A stretch of 64,000 bases of DNA, from assembly GCF_006861795.1 (NCBI RefSeq), contig NZ_VDGH01000003.1:328508-392507 (forward strand), in the 5' to 3' direction. Source of the DNA: Psychrobacillus lasiicapitis (lineage in GTDB: Bacteria; Bacillota; Bacilli; Bacillales_A; Planococcaceae). Position 1 is the first letter of the stretch. Each line of letters starts with the position of its first letter. Below, in pieces: positions 54,128 to 64,000 of the stretch. Position numbers and translations under genes: made by a program. The notes beneath the pieces were generated by a model. The model was not told the origin of the DNA. It ran no database searches and saw only the letters and a list, made by a program, of their open reading frames with translations.

Positions 54128-54661
54128 ATGGAGAAAAATTGGTATGTAGTTCATACTTACTCTGGGTATGAAAATAAAGTAAAAGCAAATTTAGAAAAAC
54201 GTGTAGAAACGATGGGGATGTCAGATAAAATTTTTCGAGTGTATATCCCTGAACAAGAAGAAATCGATTTTAAAGATGGAAAAAAACGCGCAGTTTTAAG
54301 AAAAACTTTCCCGGGCTATGTATTTGTAGAACTAATTATGACCGACGATGCTTGGTATGTTGTTCGAAATACGCCAGGAGTAACAGGTTTTCTTGGTTCT
54401 TCAGGTGGAGGTACAAAACCAACTCCATTAGCGCCAGAAGAAGTGCAATCTATGCTGAAACAAATGGGTACAGATGATCGCATAGTAGAAGTTGATTTCA
54501 CAATAGGTGAATTAGTAGAAGTTTTAGAAGGACCGTTTGCTCACTTCCAAGGGAAAGTAGAAACAATTGACTTAGAAAAAGCTAAAGTTACGGTTTCTGT
54601 AGATATGTTCGGACGAGAAACAAACATGGAATTAGATTTTGATCAAGTGATTAAAATATAA
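54128..54661 (+). CDS. nusG: Transcription elongation/antitermination factor NusG
   Basis: The 177-residue protein has an NGN domain (NWYVVHTYSGYENKVKANLEKR in two parts) that binds the RNA polymerase clamp helices and a C-terminal KOW domain (VLEGPFAHFQGKVETID). It promotes pausing or processivity depending on species. The ATG lies 23 bp after an AGGAGGGAA. It precedes the L11-L1 operon. Confidence 0.95.
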   Translation: MEKNWYVVHTYSGYENKVKANLEKRVETMGMSDKIFRVYIPEQEEIDFKDGKKRAVLRKTFPGYVFVELIMTDDAWYVVRNTPGVTGFLGSSGGGTKPTPLAPEEVQSMLKQMGTDDRIVEVDFTIGELVEVLEGPFAHFQGKVETIDLEKAKVTVSVDMFGRETNMELDFDQVIKI

Positions 54662-54675
54662 TTATGCATAGATAC

Positions 54676-54832
54676 TTGCAGAAGTAACAAAAAAATGGTA
54701 TCATTTCAAAGGTCAGACTGAAAATACGTCTGCATTAATTTTCTAATGTTATCAGCGCAGAGCTGAGAGACAGATATTTGAGTGGGAGGGGCAACCCAAT
54801 TACCACATCACGGACTTAAGGAGGTGTGTCTC
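54676..54832 (+). promoter_or_regulatory. Promoter and leader of the rplK-rplA operon
   Basis: TTGCAG (54676-54681), a 17-bp spacer and TATCAT (54699-54704) form the promoter. The leader contains GGGAGGGGCAACCC and ACATCACGGACTTAAGGAGG, a conserved block before rplK in Bacilli and probably part of autoregulation by L11 or L1. Confidence 0.75.
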
Positions 54833-55258
54833 GTGGCTAAAAAAGTGATTAAAGTTGTTAAATTACAAATTCCTGCTGGAAAAGCAAACCCAGCACCGCC
54901 AGTTGGTCCTGCATTAGGACAAGCAGGTGTTAACATCATGGGATTCTGTAAGGAGTTCAACGCACGTACTGCAGATCAAGCAGGTCTAATCATTCCGGTT
55001 GAAATTTCTGTATTTGAAGATCGTTCATTTACTTTCATTACAAAAACTCCGCCGGCAGCAGTGTTACTTAAAGTAGCAGCAGGTATTCAATCTGGATCAG
55101 GTGAACCGAACCGCGTAAAAGTGGCGACAGTGAAACGTGAAAAAGTTCGCGAAATCGCTGAACAAAAAATGCCAGATTTAAATGCAGCATCTGTTGAAGC
55201 AGCTATGTTGATGGTAGAAGGTACTGCACGCAGCATGGGTATTACGATCGAAGACTAA
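54833..55258 (+). CDS. rplK: 50S ribosomal protein L11 (RplK)
   Basis: The 141-residue protein begins [29 protein letters not shown] (in parts, the methylated N-terminal domain) and ends [10 protein letters not shown]. It binds the GTPase centre of 23S rRNA with L10-L12. The GTG at 54833 follows AAGGAGGTGT; the longer in-frame start upstream lies in the leader RNA. Confidence 0.97.
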   Translation: MAKKVIKVVKLQIPAGKANPAPPVGPALGQAGVNIMGFCKEFNARTADQAGLIIPVEISVFEDRSFTFITKTPPAAVLLKVAAGIQSGSGEPNRVKVATVKREKVREIAEQKMPDLNAASVEAAMLMVEGTARSMGITIED

Positions 55259-55299
55259 TATCTAAAGTGCATTTTTGATATGACGCATTTGTTTTTTTG

Positions 55300-55380
55300 A
55301 AAGGTTGTAGTTGTTCATATGGATAACTGCAACCTTTACACGTGGGAGGTTTAATTCCGCTAAAACCACTATCAAGGAGG
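55300..55380 (+). promoter_or_regulatory. rplA leader hairpins, possible L1 target
   Basis: AAAGGTTGTAGTT (55300-55312) pairs with AACTGCAACCTTT (55325-55337) with one wobble. Next, GTGGGAGGTTT pairs with AAAACCAC (55342-55369), resembling the L1-binding stem found in L1 mRNAs. This fits feedback by L1. Confidence 0.55.
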
Positions 55381-55389
55381 ACATTTTAA

Positions 55390-56082
55390 ATGGCTAACAA
55401 AGGTAAAAAGTTACAAGAAGCAGCTAAATTAGTTGATAACAGCACATTATACTCAGCTAAAGAAGCAATCGAGCTTGCGAAAAAAACAAGCACAGTTAAT
55501 TTCGATGCAACAGTAGAAGTTGCATTCCGTTTAGGAATTGACACTCGTAAAAACGATCAACAAATCCGTGGGGCGGTTGTACTTCCAAACGGTACTGGTA
55601 AAACACAACGCGTATTAGTATTCGCTAAAGGTGAAAAGCTTAAAGAAGCTGAAGCTGCTGGTGCAGACTACGTAGGCGATGCAGAATACATCAACAAAAT
55701 CCAACAAGGATGGTTTGACTTCGATGTAATCGTAGCTACTCCTGACATGATGGGTGAAGTTGGTAAAATCGGTCGTGTTCTTGGGCCAAAAGGTTTAATG
55801 CCAAACCCGAAAACAGGTACTGTTACATTTGACGTTACAAAAGCAATCGAAGAAATTAAAGCAGGTAAAGTTGAATACCGCGCTGATAAAGCTGGGATTA
55901 TCCACGCTCCAATCGGTAAAGTTTCTTTCGAAGACGATAAATTAGTAGAAAACTTCATGGCAGTATTTGAAGTAATTCAAAAAGCTAAACCAGCTGCATC
56001 AAAAGGCGTTTACATGAAGTCGGTAAATGTTACAACTACTATGGGGCCAGCTGTAAAAGTTGATGCTCAATCGATTAAATAA
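55390..56082 (+). CDS. rplA: 50S ribosomal protein L1 (RplA)
   Basis: The 230-residue protein has the two-domain L1 fold: [23 protein letters not shown] near residue 40 in domain I, and [16 protein letters not shown] and [14 protein letters not shown] as the L1-stalk rRNA contacts. It is a typical full length. The ATG follows AAGGAGGAC. Confidence 0.97.
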   Translation: MANKGKKLQEAAKLVDNSTLYSAKEAIELAKKTSTVNFDATVEVAFRLGIDTRKNDQQIRGAVVLPNGTGKTQRVLVFAKGEKLKEAEAAGADYVGDAEYINKIQQGWFDFDVIVATPDMMGEVGKIGRVLGPKGLMPNPKTGTVTFDVTKAIEEIKAGKVEYRADKAGIIHAPIGKVSFEDDKLVENFMAVFEVIQKAKPAASKGVYMKSVNVTTTMGPAVKVDAQSIK

Positions 56083-56085
56083 TAA

Positions 56086-56114
56086 TTGACAACGTAAAGG
56101 AAATCTGTTAAGAT
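56086..56114 (+). promoter_or_regulatory. Sigma-A promoter of rplJL
   Basis: TTGACA (56086-56091), a 17-bp spacer and TAAGAT (56109-56114) make a strong promoter just after the rplA stop. Confidence 0.85.
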
Positions 56115-56119
56115 GACTT

Positions 56120-56270
56120 TTGTTGTGAAATATACATTTGTACCGAAGACAGTAGGAGTGATTCGTCACTTAATATCCTACCGAGGACAAGCAAATTCAG
56201 ATTCTTACTAGATGATGACTTTCTGCCTCTGTGTCTATCCGTAGATCAGAGGCTTTTCTTTTTTCGGTAT
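56120..56270 (+). ncRNA. Ribosomal protein L10 leader RNA
   Basis: The leader has the L10-type block CGAAGACAGTAGGAGTGATT and CCTACCGAGGACAAGC, followed by a terminator GCCTCTG/CAGAGGC with TTTTCTTTTTT (56225-56266). The L10-L12 complex binds such leaders to reduce expression of rplJL. Confidence 0.9.
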
Positions 56271-56300
56271 AAATGGCCAATTCTTATAGGAGGTGCCAAG

Positions 56301-56801
56301 ATGAGCAAAGCAATTGAAACAAAAAAAGTGCAAGTTCAAGACATTGCAGAAAAGTTTAAAGCTGCCGCTTCTGTAGTAGTAGTTGATTACCGTGGTTTAA
56401 ACGTTGCGCAAGTAACAGAATTACGTAAACAACTTCGTGAAGCTGGTGTGGAATTCAAAGTTTACAAAAACTCACTTACACGCCGTGCTACTGAAGTAGT
56501 TGGAGTTGACGGGATTAATGAACATCTTGTTGGTCCAAACGCAGTTGCATTTTCAAACGAAGATGTAATCGCACCTGCAAAAATCATTAATGATTTTGCT
56601 AAAAAGAACGATCAGCTTGAGATTAAAGCTGGTATCATCGAAGGAACTGTAGCATCTGCTGAAGATGTGAAAGCATTAGCAGAACTTCCATCACGCGAAG
56701 GACTTCTTTCTATGCTTCTTTCAGTACTTCAAGCTCCAGTGCGCAACTTCGCACTTGCAACAAAAGCTGTTGCAGAACAAAAAGAAGAACAAGGCGCATA
56801 A
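56301..56801 (+). CDS. rplJ: 50S ribosomal protein L10 (RplJ)
   Basis: The 166-residue protein starts [25 protein letters not shown] region and binds 23S rRNA through its N-terminal domain. The C-terminal helix holds the L12 dimers. The ATG follows AGGAGGTGCC. It is under the L10 leader, with rplL next. Confidence 0.97.
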   Translation: MSKAIETKKVQVQDIAEKFKAAASVVVVDYRGLNVAQVTELRKQLREAGVEFKVYKNSLTRRATEVVGVDGINEHLVGPNAVAFSNEDVIAPAKIINDFAKKNDQLEIKAGIIEGTVASAEDVKALAELPSREGLLSMLLSVLQAPVRNFALATKAVAEQKEEQGA

Positions 56802-56873
56802 TTCATTACGCGGCTTGATAAGAAAAAAACGGCGAATAGCCTAAAAATTATCCAATTATAGGAGGAAATTATA

Positions 56874-57236
56874 ATGAACAACGAGCAAATCTTAGAAGCT
56901 ATCAAATCAATGACAGTTCTTGAGTTAAACGACTTAGTAAAAGCAATTGAAGAAGAATTCGGTGTAACAGCTGCTGCACCAGTAGCAGTTGCTGCAGGTG
57001 GCGGAGCTGCTGCTGAAGAAGAAAAAACTGATTTTGACGTAATCCTTGCATCTGCTGGAGATCAAAAAATCAAAGTAATCAAAGTGGTTCGTGAAATCAC
57101 TGGTCTTGGATTAAAAGAAGCTAAAGAATTAGTTGACAACGCTCCAAAAGCACTTAAAGAAGGCGTTTCTAAAGATGAGGCAGAAGCTTTCAAAGCTCAA
57201 CTTGAAGAAGTTGGCGCAGGCGTAGAAGTTAAGTAA
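56874..57236 (+). CDS. rplL: 50S ribosomal protein L7/L12 (RplL)
   Basis: The 120-residue protein has an N-terminal dimerisation helix, an Ala/Gly/Glu-rich hinge ([14 protein letters not shown]) and the globular C-terminal domain with [23 protein letters not shown] (in two parts) that recruits GTPase factors. It follows rplJ by 72 bp with AGGAGGAAA and ends before a strong terminator. Confidence 0.97.
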   Translation: MNNEQILEAIKSMTVLELNDLVKAIEEEFGVTAAAPVAVAAGGGAAAEEEKTDFDVILASAGDQKIKVIKVVREITGLGLKEAKELVDNAPKALKEGVSKDEAEAFKAQLEEVGAGVEVK

Positions 57237-57249
57237 TTTTTGTACACTC

Positions 57250-57292
57250 CGAAGAAAAAAGCTCGTCAGTAAACGACGGGCTTTTCTTCGTA
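57250..57292 (+). terminator. Intrinsic terminator after rplL
   Basis: CGAAGAAAAA and AGC.CGTC pair with GACG.GCT and TTTTCTTCG in one long stem. The T tract is within the 3' arm (CTTTTCTTCG). Confidence 0.8.
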
Positions 57293-57313
57293 TGTATTGT
57301 GGAGGGTTATTCG

Positions 57314-57916
57314 GTGTCTGATCATTATTATTCTAGAAAACCTCAAACGGAAAGTAAACCACGTCATTGGAATTTTACATTACTCGGTCACAATTTTCGA
57401 TTTGAAACAGATACTGGTGTATTTAGTAAGAGCGAAGTAGATTTTGGCTCCCGTGTATTAATCGATGCTTTTAAAGTGCCTGATCAAGAAGGAGACTTTT
57501 TAGATGTAGGGTGTGGATACGGACCTATAGGTCTTTCTATTGCAAAAGCAAATGAAGAGAGAACAGTTCATTTAGTAGATGTAAACACACGTGCAATCCA
57601 ACTTGCAGAAAAAAATGCTGCTGCTAACGGGGTACAAAATGTACGAATCTATGAAAGTGATGGGTTGTCAGCAGTTACTACTGCAAACTTTGCGGCTATT
57701 ATAACTAATCCACCGATTCGCGCTGGAAAAGAAACTATTTTTCGTTTTTACAAAGAGTCCTATGAGAAGTTGGTTTCAAAGGGAGAATTGTGGGTTGTGA
57801 TTCAAAAGAAACAAGGGGCACCATCTACTTTTAGTTATTTAGAAGAGATTTTTGGTCAAGTAGAAGTTGTAGAGAAAGAAAAAGGCTATTGGATTATAAA
57901 AGCTACAAAAGATTGA
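57314..57916 (+). CDS. RsmC-like class I methyltransferase YbxB
   Basis: The 200-residue protein has the SAM-binding motif FLDVGCGYGPIG near residue 61 and the NPP-type motif ITNPPIRAGK, as in the 16S rRNA guanine methyltransferase RsmC. It is shorter than RsmC, having only the C-terminal catalytic half. Its place just before rpoB is conserved in Bacilli. The exact guanine target is unknown. The GTG at 57314 follows GGAGGG at 7 bp. Confidence 0.85.
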   Translation: MSDHYYSRKPQTESKPRHWNFTLLGHNFRFETDTGVFSKSEVDFGSRVLIDAFKVPDQEGDFLDVGCGYGPIGLSIAKANEERTVHLVDVNTRAIQLAEKNAAANGVQNVRIYESDGLSAVTTANFAAIITNPPIRAGKETIFRFYKESYEKLVSKGELWVVIQKKQGAPSTFSYLEEIFGQVEVVEKEKGYWIIKATKD

Positions 57917-57917
57917 C

Positions 57918-58011
57918 TTGACAAAATCGCTATGATATTATAATAAAATGCAAAAATATTATTTTGAGGACGTGTGCCCTTTTGAATAAAACTTATAAAA
58001 TTGGGTATACT
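57918..58011 (+). promoter_or_regulatory. Tandem promoters of rpoB
   Basis: P1 has TTGACA (57918-57923) and TATAAT (57939-57944) with a short 15-bp spacer, and further AT matches downstream. P2 has TTGAAT (57982-57987) and TATACT (58006-58011) with 18 bp. P1 or both may drive rpoB. Confidence 0.55.
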
Positions 58012-58037
58012 GGCCGAGAAAAAGTTTGGTTAATCGA

Positions 58038-58114
58038 AAAATGAGCTCTTATTAAGAACTCGTTTTCTTTTTGTCTTTCGTTATCATACACCAAAATGTG
58101 TATAACGAAAAGAC
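58038..58114 (+). promoter_or_regulatory. rpoB leader: attenuator-like terminator and second hairpin
   Basis: AAAATGAGCTCTT pairs with AAGAACTCGTTTT (one mismatch, one wobble), followed by CTTTTTG; this looks like a terminator (58038-58072). A second stem, GTCTTTCGTTAT...ACAC with GTGT...ATAACGAAAAGAC, spans 58073-58114. Both lie between the promoters and the rpoB ribosome binding site. Confidence 0.65.
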
Positions 58115-58144
58115 CTATTATCGCTTTATTGAGGGGTGAATGAG

Positions 58145-61100
58145 TTGACAGGTCAACTAGTTCAGTACGGACAACACCGCCAACGCAGAAGCTTTGCGCG
58201 TATTAGTGAGGTGCTTGAACTTCCGAATCTAATCGAAATTCAAACAGCATCTTACGAATGGTTCCTTGAAGAAGGTTTGCGTGAAATGTTTAAAGATATT
58301 TCACCAATCGAGGATTTTACAGGCAATCTATCACTTGAATTTGTCGACTATAGTTTAAATGAACCGAAATATTCCGTCGACGAATCGAAAGAACGTGACG
58401 CAACATATGCGGCACCACTGCGCGTAAAAGTGCGTCTCCACAACAAAGAAACGGACGAAGTGAAAGAACAAGATGTCTTCATGGGTGATTTCCCGCTTAT
58501 GACAGAAACAGGTACTTTCGTAATTAATGGTGCTGAGCGCGTTATCGTATCTCAGTTAGTCCGTTCACCAAGTGTTTACTTCCATGATAAAACAGACAAA
58601 AATGGTAAAAAAGGCTTTGGGGCAACAGTAATCCCAAACCGCGGTGCATGGCTAGAATATGAAATTGATGCAAAAGACGTAGTATACGTTCGTATCGATC
58701 GCACGCGTAAATTACCAGTGACTGTTTTACTTCGCGCTTTAGGCTTTGGATCCGATCAAGAAATCATCGATTTAATCGGTGACAACGAATATTTACGTAA
58801 TACGCTGGAAAAAGACAACACAGAAACGTCTGAAAAAGCGTTACTTGAAATTTATGAGCGTTTACGTCCTGGTGAACCACCAACAGTGGAAAGTGCAAAG
58901 AGCTTGTTATATTCTCGCTTCTTTGACCCAAAACGCTATGATCTAGCAAATGTTGGTCGTTATAAAATGAATAAAAAACTGCATATAAAAAATCGTTTAT
59001 TCAATCAAACGGTAGCAGAAACGTTAGTGGATCCAGAAACGGGTGAGATTCTAGTAGAAGCTGGTACACTTATCGATCGTCGTGTACTAGATAAACTGAT
59101 TCCTCATTTAGAAAATGGAATTGGCTTCAAAACATTATCGCAAGTTGGTGGTGTTTTAGAAGACGACATTACAATTCAATCTATTAAGATATTTGCTCCA
59201 AACGATGAAGAACAAAAAGAAATCAATGTTATTAGTAATGCGTATGTAGAAAATGAAGTAAAAAACATTACGCCTGCTGATATCGTTTCTTCTATCGGTT
59301 ATTTCTTCAATTTGTTATTCAATGTTGGAAACACGGATGATATTGATCATCTTGGTAACCGACGTTTACGTTCAGTAGGTGAATTACTACAAAACCAATT
59401 CCGTATTGGTCTTTCTCGTATGGAACGTGTGGTACGTGAACGTATGTCTATTAACGACACACAATCTATCGTGCCTCAACAACTTATTAATATTCGACCA
59501 GTTATTGCATCTATTAAAGAATTCTTTGGTAGCTCGCAATTATCTCAATTCATGGACCAAACAAACCCACTTGCTGAACTTACGCACAAACGTCGTCTAT
59601 CAGCACTTGGACCAGGTGGTTTAACACGTGAGCGTGCTGGTTTCGAAGTACGTGACGTTCACTATTCTCACTATGGTCGTATGTGTCCGATTGAAACACC
59701 AGAGGGTCCGAATATCGGACTTATTAACTCACTTTCAAGCTTTGCAAAAGTGAATAAATTTGGTTTTATTGAAACACCATATCGTCGAGTTGACCCAGAG
59801 ACTGGCTTAGTAACGATGCGCATTGATTATTTAACTGCAGATGAAGAGGATAACTACGTAGTAGCACAAGCAAACTCTTTATTATCAGATGAAGGTGCGT
59901 TCTTAAATGAAGAAGTAGTTGGGCGTTTCCGAGGCGATAACACGGTATTCAGAAGAGAACAAGTGGATTACATGGATGTTTCTCCAAAACAAGTTGTTTC
60001 TGCGGCGACAGCATGTATCCCATTCTTAGAAAACGATGACTCGAACCGTGCATTAATGGGTGCGAACATGCAACGTCAAGCTGTTCCATTATTAAATCCA
60101 GAAGCTCCATTTGTTGGAACTGGTATGGAACATGTGAATGCACGTGATTCTGGAGCTGCTGTAATTGCGAAGTATCACGGAATTGTAGAGCATGTTGAAG
60201 CAAAAGAAATTCGCGTTCGACGCATTGAAGAAGTAGATGGAAAAGAAGTTAAAGGTGATTTAACTTCGTATAAAGTCCATAAATTTGAACGATCTAACCA
60301 CGGGACATCTATCAACCAACGTCCAATTGTTAAAGTGGGGGATCGAGTAAAACCACTTGATATTCTAGCAGATGGTCCTTCTATGGAACAAGGAGAGCTT
60401 GCTCTAGGACGTAACGTGCTAGTAGCCTTCATGACATGGGATGGATACAACTACGAGGATGCTGTTATTATGAGCGAACGCCTTGTGAAAGATGATGTAT
60501 ATACTTCTGTGCATATTGAAGAATATGAATCGGAATCACGAGACACGAAGCTTGGACCAGAAGAAATCACAAGAGATATTCCAAACGTCGGAGAAGATGC
60601 ACTACGCAACTTAGATGACCGTGGAATTATCCGTGTTGGTGCAGAAGTACGTGATGGCGATATTTTAGTTGGTAAAGTAACACCTAAGGGAGTTACAGAA
60701 CTGACTGCCGAGGAACGTCTACTACATGCTATTTTTGGTGAAAAAGCCCGTGAAGTTCGTGATACATCTCTACGTGTACCTCATGGTGCTGGCGGGATTG
60801 TATTAGATGTAAAAGTCTTTAATCGTGAAGATGGCGATGAATTATCTCCAGGCGTTAACCAATTAGTTCGTGCTTATATCGTTCAAAAACGTAAAATCTC
60901 CGTTGGGGATAAAATGGCCGGACGTCATGGTAACAAAGGGGTTATCTCGCGTATCCTTCCGGAAGAAGATATGCCGTTCCTTCCAGATGGAACACCAGTT
61001 GACATCATGTTAAACCCACTTGGTGTACCTTCTCGTATGAACATCGGGCAAGTATTAGAGCTACACTTAGGTATGGCTTCTAGACTACTTGGAGTTCATA

Positions 61101-61699
61101 TGGCTTCACCAGTATTTGATGGTGCCAACGAAGAAGACGTGTGGACGACAATGGAAGAAGCAGGTCTAAACCGAGACGGTAAAACAACATTATACGACGG
61201 ACGTTCAGGCGAACCATTTGATAATCGCGTTTCTGTCGGAATTATGTATATGATTAAACTTGCCCACATGGTAGATGATAAGTTGCACGCACGCTCTACT
61301 GGACCGTACTCACTAGTTACGCAACAACCTCTTGGAGGGAAAGCACAATTTGGTGGACAACGTTTCGGAGAGATGGAAGTATGGGCACTGGAAGCATATG
61401 GTGCTGCTTATACATTACAAGAAATCCTAACGGTTAAATCCGATGACGTTGTGGGACGTGTAAAAACGTATGAAGCAATTGTTAAAGGAGAAAGCGTTCC
61501 TGAACCAGGTGTTCCAGAATCATTTAAAGTATTGATCAAAGAACTACAAAGTTTAGGTATGGACGTTAAGATGTTAACAATCGACGAAGAAGAAATTGAA
61601 CTTCGCGATTTAGATGAAGATGACGATATTCCTGCAGCTGACGCACTTGGAATTTTGCCACAAGCAAATGAAGAGGAACCTGTTGAAGTAGGGGAATAA
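58145..61699 (+). CDS. rpoB: DNA-directed RNA polymerase subunit beta (RpoB)
   Basis: The 1184-residue protein begins [20 protein letters not shown]. The rifampicin region ([20 protein letters not shown] in about residues 460-480, then [12 protein letters not shown]) is wild type. The active-site segment [17 protein letters not shown] and C-terminal [22 protein letters not shown] motifs are intact. The TTG at 58145 is the start, equivalent to the B. subtilis one; the GTG at 58136 overlaps the ribosome binding site. It follows a long leader and is transcribed with rpoC. Confidence 0.97.
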   Translation: MTGQLVQYGQHRQRRSFARISEVLELPNLIEIQTASYEWFLEEGLREMFKDISPIEDFTGNLSLEFVDYSLNEPKYSVDESKERDATYAAPLRVKVRLHNKETDEVKEQDVFMGDFPLMTETGTFVINGAERVIVSQLVRSPSVYFHDKTDKNGKKGFGATVIPNRGAWLEYEIDAKDVVYVRIDRTRKLPVTVLLRALGFGSDQEIIDLIGDNEYLRNTLEKDNTETSEKALLEIYERLRPGEPPTVESAKSLLYSRFFDPKRYDLANVGRYKMNKKLHIKNRLFNQTVAETLVDPETGEILVEAGTLIDRRVLDKLIPHLENGIGFKTLSQVGGVLEDDITIQSIKIFAPNDEEQKEINVISNAYVENEVKNITPADIVSSIGYFFNLLFNVGNTDDIDHLGNRRLRSVGELLQNQFRIGLSRMERVVRERMSINDTQSIVPQQLINIRPVIASIKEFFGSSQLSQFMDQTNPLAELTHKRRLSALGPGGLTRERAGFEVRDVHYSHYGRMCPIETPEGPNIGLINSLSSFAKVNKFGFIETPYRRVDPETGLVTMRIDYLTADEEDNYVVAQANSLLSDEGAFLNEEVVGRFRGDNTVFRREQVDYMDVSPKQVVSAATACIPFLENDDSNRALMGANMQRQAVPLLNPEAPFVGTGMEHVNARDSGAAVIAKYHGIVEHVEAKEIRVRRIEEVDGKEVKGDLTSYKVHKFERSNHGTSINQRPIVKVGDRVKPLDILADGPSMEQGELALGRNVLVAFMTWDGYNYEDAVIMSERLVKDDVYTSVHIEEYESESRDTKLGPEEITRDIPNVGEDALRNLDDRGIIRVGAEVRDGDILVGKVTPKGVTELTAEERLLHAIFGEKAREVRDTSLRVPHGAGGIVLDVKVFNREDGDELSPGVNQLVRAYIVQKRKISVGDKMAGRHGNKGVISRILPEEDMPFLPDGTPVDIMLNPLGVPSRMNIGQVLELHLGMASRLLGVHMASPVFDGANEEDVWTTMEEAGLNRDGKTTLYDGRSGEPFDNRVSVGIMYMIKLAHMVDDKLHARSTGPYSLVTQQPLGGKAQFGGQRFGEMEVWALEAYGAAYTLQEILTVKSDDVVGRVKTYEAIVKGESVPEPGVPESFKVLIKELQSLGMDVKMLTIDEEEIELRDLDEDDDIPAADALGILPQANEEEPVEVGE

Positions 61700-61714
61700 G
61701 AAACAAATAAAAAT

Positions 61715-61735
61715 CGGACAGGTGATACCTGTCCG
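61715..61735 (+). other. Hairpin between rpoB and rpoC
   Basis: CGGACAGGT pairs perfectly with ACCTGTCCG around GAT. The weak T tract (TATTT) suggests an mRNA processing or stability element, not a full terminator. Confidence 0.6.
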
Positions 61736-61816
61736 TATTTCCGTATAAAATTGCATAATGCAGAGCTACTTGGAAAGTCTTTTTAAAAGACACAAGACTA
61801 AAGGGAGGTAGGCTCC

Positions 61817-64000
61817 TTGATAGACGTTAATAATTTTGAGTATATGAAAATTGGTTTAGCTTCACCTGATAAAATCCGTTCATGGTCTTATGGAGAAGTA
61901 AAAAAACCTGAAACGATTAACTATCGTACTTTAAAACCTGAAAAAGATGGTTTATTCTGTGAGCGTATTTTCGGTCCGACAAAAGACTGGGAATGTCACT
62001 GTGGTAAATACAAGCGAGTTCGTTATAAAGGTGTTGTATGTGATCGCTGTGGAGTAGAAGTTACACGTGCGAAAGTTCGTCGTGAACGTATGGGACACAT
62101 CGAATTAGCTGCACCGGTATCACATATCTGGTATTTCAAAGGTATTCCAAGTCGTATGGGTCTACTTTTAGATATGTCTCCAAGATCACTAGAAGAAGTC
62201 ATTTATTTTGCTTCTTATGTAGTAATCGAGCCGGCAGATACACCACTTGAAAAGAAACAATTACTTTCTGAAAAAGAATACCGTGCATACCGTGATAAGT
62301 TTGGAACTAAATTCCAAGCGGCTATGGGTGCAGAGGCTATTAAACGTCTACTTCAAGAGATTGATTTAGAAAGTGAAACAGAAAGCTTAAAAGAAGAGTT
62401 AAAAACAGCACAAGGCCAACGTCGTACACGTGCGATTAAACGTTTAGAAGTAGTAGAATCATTCCGTAACTCAGGAAACAAACCAGACTGGATGATCCTA
62501 GATGTACTTCCGGTAATTCCACCAGAATTACGTCCAATGGTTCAATTAGATGGTGGACGTTTTGCTACATCCGATTTAAACGATTTGTATCGTCGTGTTA
62601 TTAACCGTAACAACCGTTTAAAACGTTTATTAGATCTTGGTGCTCCAAGCATCATTGTTCAAAATGAAAAACGTATGTTACAAGAAGCTGTAGATGCTTT
62701 AATAGATAATGGTCGTCGTGGTCGTCCAGTTACTGGTCCAGGTAACCGTCCATTAAAATCACTTTCACATATGTTGAAAGGGAAACAAGGTCGTTTCCGT
62801 CAAAACTTACTTGGTAAACGTGTAGACTACTCTGGTCGTTCGGTTATCGTAGTAGGACCAAACTTAAAAATGTATCAATGTGGTCTTCCTAAAGAGATGG
62901 CTATCGAATTATTTAAGCCATTTGTGATGAAAGAACTTGTTGAACGTGGGCTAGCTCATAACATTAAGAGTGCAAAACGTAAAATTGAACGTATGCATGC
63001 AGAGGTTTGGGATGTATTAGAAGATGTTATTAAGGAGCATCCGGTTTTACTAAACCGCGCACCTACTCTTCACCGCTTAGGTATTCAAGCATTCGAACCA
63101 ACATTAGTAGAAGGTCGTGCAATTCGACTTCATCCATTAGTATGTACAGCTTATAACGCTGACTTCGATGGTGACCAAATGGCTGTTCACGTTCCTCTAT
63201 CTGCAGAGGCACAAGCAGAGGCACGTCTATTAATGCTTGCAGCACAAAACATTCTAAACCCGAAAGACGGAAAACCAGTTGTTACACCTTCTCAAGATAT
63301 GGTTTTAGGAAACTATTACTTAACGCTTGAGCGTAAAGGGGCAACAGGAGAAGGTACTACGTTCTTCGGTCCAGAAGAAGTGCTAATTGCTTATAATACA
63401 GGGCATGTACATTTGCATACGCGTATCGCTATTGCAGCATCGTCCTTAAAAAACCAAACATTTACGGAAGAACAAAACAAGATGTTACTACTAACAACTG
63501 TAGGTAAAGTAATTTTCAATGAAATACTACCAGAAACGTTCCCGTATATTAATGAGCCAACGGACTTCAACTTACAAATTGAAACTCCGGAAAAATACTT
63601 TGTTTCTACAACTACTGATGTGAAGAAACATATTGAATCTACAGATCTTGTACAGCCATTTAAGAAAAAAATCCTTGGTAATATCATTGCAGAAGTATTT
63701 AAGAACTTCCATATCACGGAAACTTCAAAAATGCTTGACCGCATGAAGGCACTTGGATTTAAATATTCTACTAAAGCAGGTATTACAATTGGTATTTCTG
63801 ATATCGTCGTACTTCCTGATAAAGGTGAAATTTTAGAAGAGGCACAAAGTAAAGTAGATAAAGTTATGAAACAATTCCGCCGTGGTTTGATCACGGAAGA
63901 CGAGCGTTATGCGAGCGTTATCGGACATTGGAGTAAAGCGAAAGAAGTAATTCAAGATAAGCTGATGAAAACTCTTGATAACATGAACCCAATCTTCATG
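61817..64000 (+). CDS. rpoC: DNA-directed RNA polymerase subunit beta' (RpoC), 3' end outside the window
   Basis: The first 728 codons are present and open to the window edge. Zinc site I reads [21 protein letters not shown] (in parts) near residue 60. The catalytic [12 protein letters not shown] puts the Mg-binding aspartates at about Asp449, Asp451 and Asp453. The start is a TTG after AAGGGAGGTAGG, as in B. subtilis rpoC. Nothing in the visible part looks damaged. Confidence 0.97.
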   Translation, partial: MIDVNNFEYMKIGLASPDKIRSWSYGEVKKPETINYRTLKPEKDGLFCERIFGPTKDWECHCGKYKRVRYKGVVCDRCGVEVTRAKVRRERMGHIELAAPVSHIWYFKGIPSRMGLLLDMSPRSLEEVIYFASYVVIEPADTPLEKKQLLSEKEYRAYRDKFGTKFQAAMGAEAIKRLLQEIDLESETESLKEELKTAQGQRRTRAIKRLEVVESFRNSGNKPDWMILDVLPVIPPELRPMVQLDGGRFATSDLNDLYRRVINRNNRLKRLLDLGAPSIIVQNEKRMLQEAVDALIDNGRRGRPVTGPGNRPLKSLSHMLKGKQGRFRQNLLGKRVDYSGRSVIVVGPNLKMYQCGLPKEMAIELFKPFVMKELVERGLAHNIKSAKRKIERMHAEVWDVLEDVIKEHPVLLNRAPTLHRLGIQAFEPTLVEGRAIRLHPLVCTAYNADFDGDQMAVHVPLSAEAQAEARLLMLAAQNILNPKDGKPVVTPSQDMVLGNYYLTLERKGATGEGTTFFGPEEVLIAYNTGHVHLHTRIAIAASSLKNQTFTEEQNKMLLLTTVGKVIFNEILPETFPYINEPTDFNLQIETPEKYFVSTTTDVKKHIESTDLVQPFKKKILGNIIAEVFKNFHITETSKMLDRMKALGFKYSTKAGITIGISDIVVLPDKGEILEEAQSKVDKVMKQFRRGLITEDERYASVIGHWSKAKEVIQDKLMKTLDNMNPIFM

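Noticed and set aside
54782-54832. N-terminal extension of rplK
   Set aside because: It is the conserved rplK leader; family length and the ribosome binding site fix the start at 54833.
59527-59620. Possible rifampicin-resistance change in rpoB
   Set aside because: The cluster I region matches the usual sensitive Bacillus sequence.
1-64000. CRISPR array, tRNA or rRNA genes, prophage or transposase genes
   Set aside because: No spaced short repeats, no tRNA cloverleaf and no rRNA or integrase/transposase sequence were recognised. The holin-like gene alone is not enough for a prophage.

Overview
This 64 kb window is chromosomal DNA from a low-GC, endospore-forming Bacillota of the order Bacillales. 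Gene content and order point to the Planococcaceae side (Psychrobacillus, Lysinibacillus or Sporosarcina-like). The support is the ctsR-mcsA-mcsB-clpC-radA-yacL-ispD-ispF-gltX-cysE-cysS-mrnC-rlmB-rae1-sigH-rpmG-secE-nusG-rplK-rplA-rplJ-rplL-ybxB-rpoB-rpoC order, a dppABCDE-ykfABCD operon, T-box, S-box and L10-leader RNAs, a CotD-like coat protein, strong AGGAGG ribosome binding sites and frequent TTG/GTG starts. The genus is an inference.

Layout. (1) 1-24 kb is an accessory and metabolic region of short operons: aldehyde dehydrogenase with DUF779, a DUF1646 transporter, nitroreductase with an AlkD-like repair protein, Cu/Zn superoxide dismutase with a CAP protein, a MarR-controlled MFS pump, AlaX, VOC and ASCH proteins, a serine hydrolase, a divergent Mur ligase paralogue, an AHSA1/ArsR pair, RluF, a YkhA-type thioesterase, RtcB, CorA and a BCCT transporter. 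(2) 24.2-25.5 kb: a SAM riboswitch controls a YxjG/YxjH-type methionine synthase. (3) 26.4-36.4 kb: a cotD-like gene, then dppABCDE-ykfABCD, which imports dipeptides and murein peptides and breaks them down in the cytoplasm. (4) 36.4-37.8 kb: rsgA behind its own promoter, a 21-codon leader ORF and an intrinsic terminator. (5) 38.6-53.6 kb: CtsR-controlled heat-shock genes, then housekeeping genes down to sigH, with a cysteine-type T-box before cysES. (6) 53.6-64 kb: the rpmG-secE-nusG, ribosomal protein and RNA polymerase cluster with its RNA leaders. rpoC runs off the window edge.

The strongest candidate for something undescribed is the rsgA leader (36437-36682). The whole 10-nt loop of the terminator is perfectly complementary to a segment inside the 21-codon leader ORF, and a further 6-7 bp pair with the terminator's 5' arm. 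This is the geometry of translation-coupled attenuation, placed in front of a GTPase that matures the 30S subunit, so a ribosome-activity sensor is plausible.

Second is a family of long fold-back (MITE-like) repeats: one complete 431-bp copy (25834-26264), one about 694-bp copy with extra palindromic DNA (37840-38533), and the right arm of a third at the window start (1-264). They carry short terminal inverted repeats and two diverged copies of a common Bacillales intergenic repeat facing each other. Smaller points are an attenuator-like terminator in the rpoB leader, spaced operator repeats before the AHSA1/ArsR pair, a perfect palindrome before marR, and a Cu/Zn SOD that keeps all its metal ligands.
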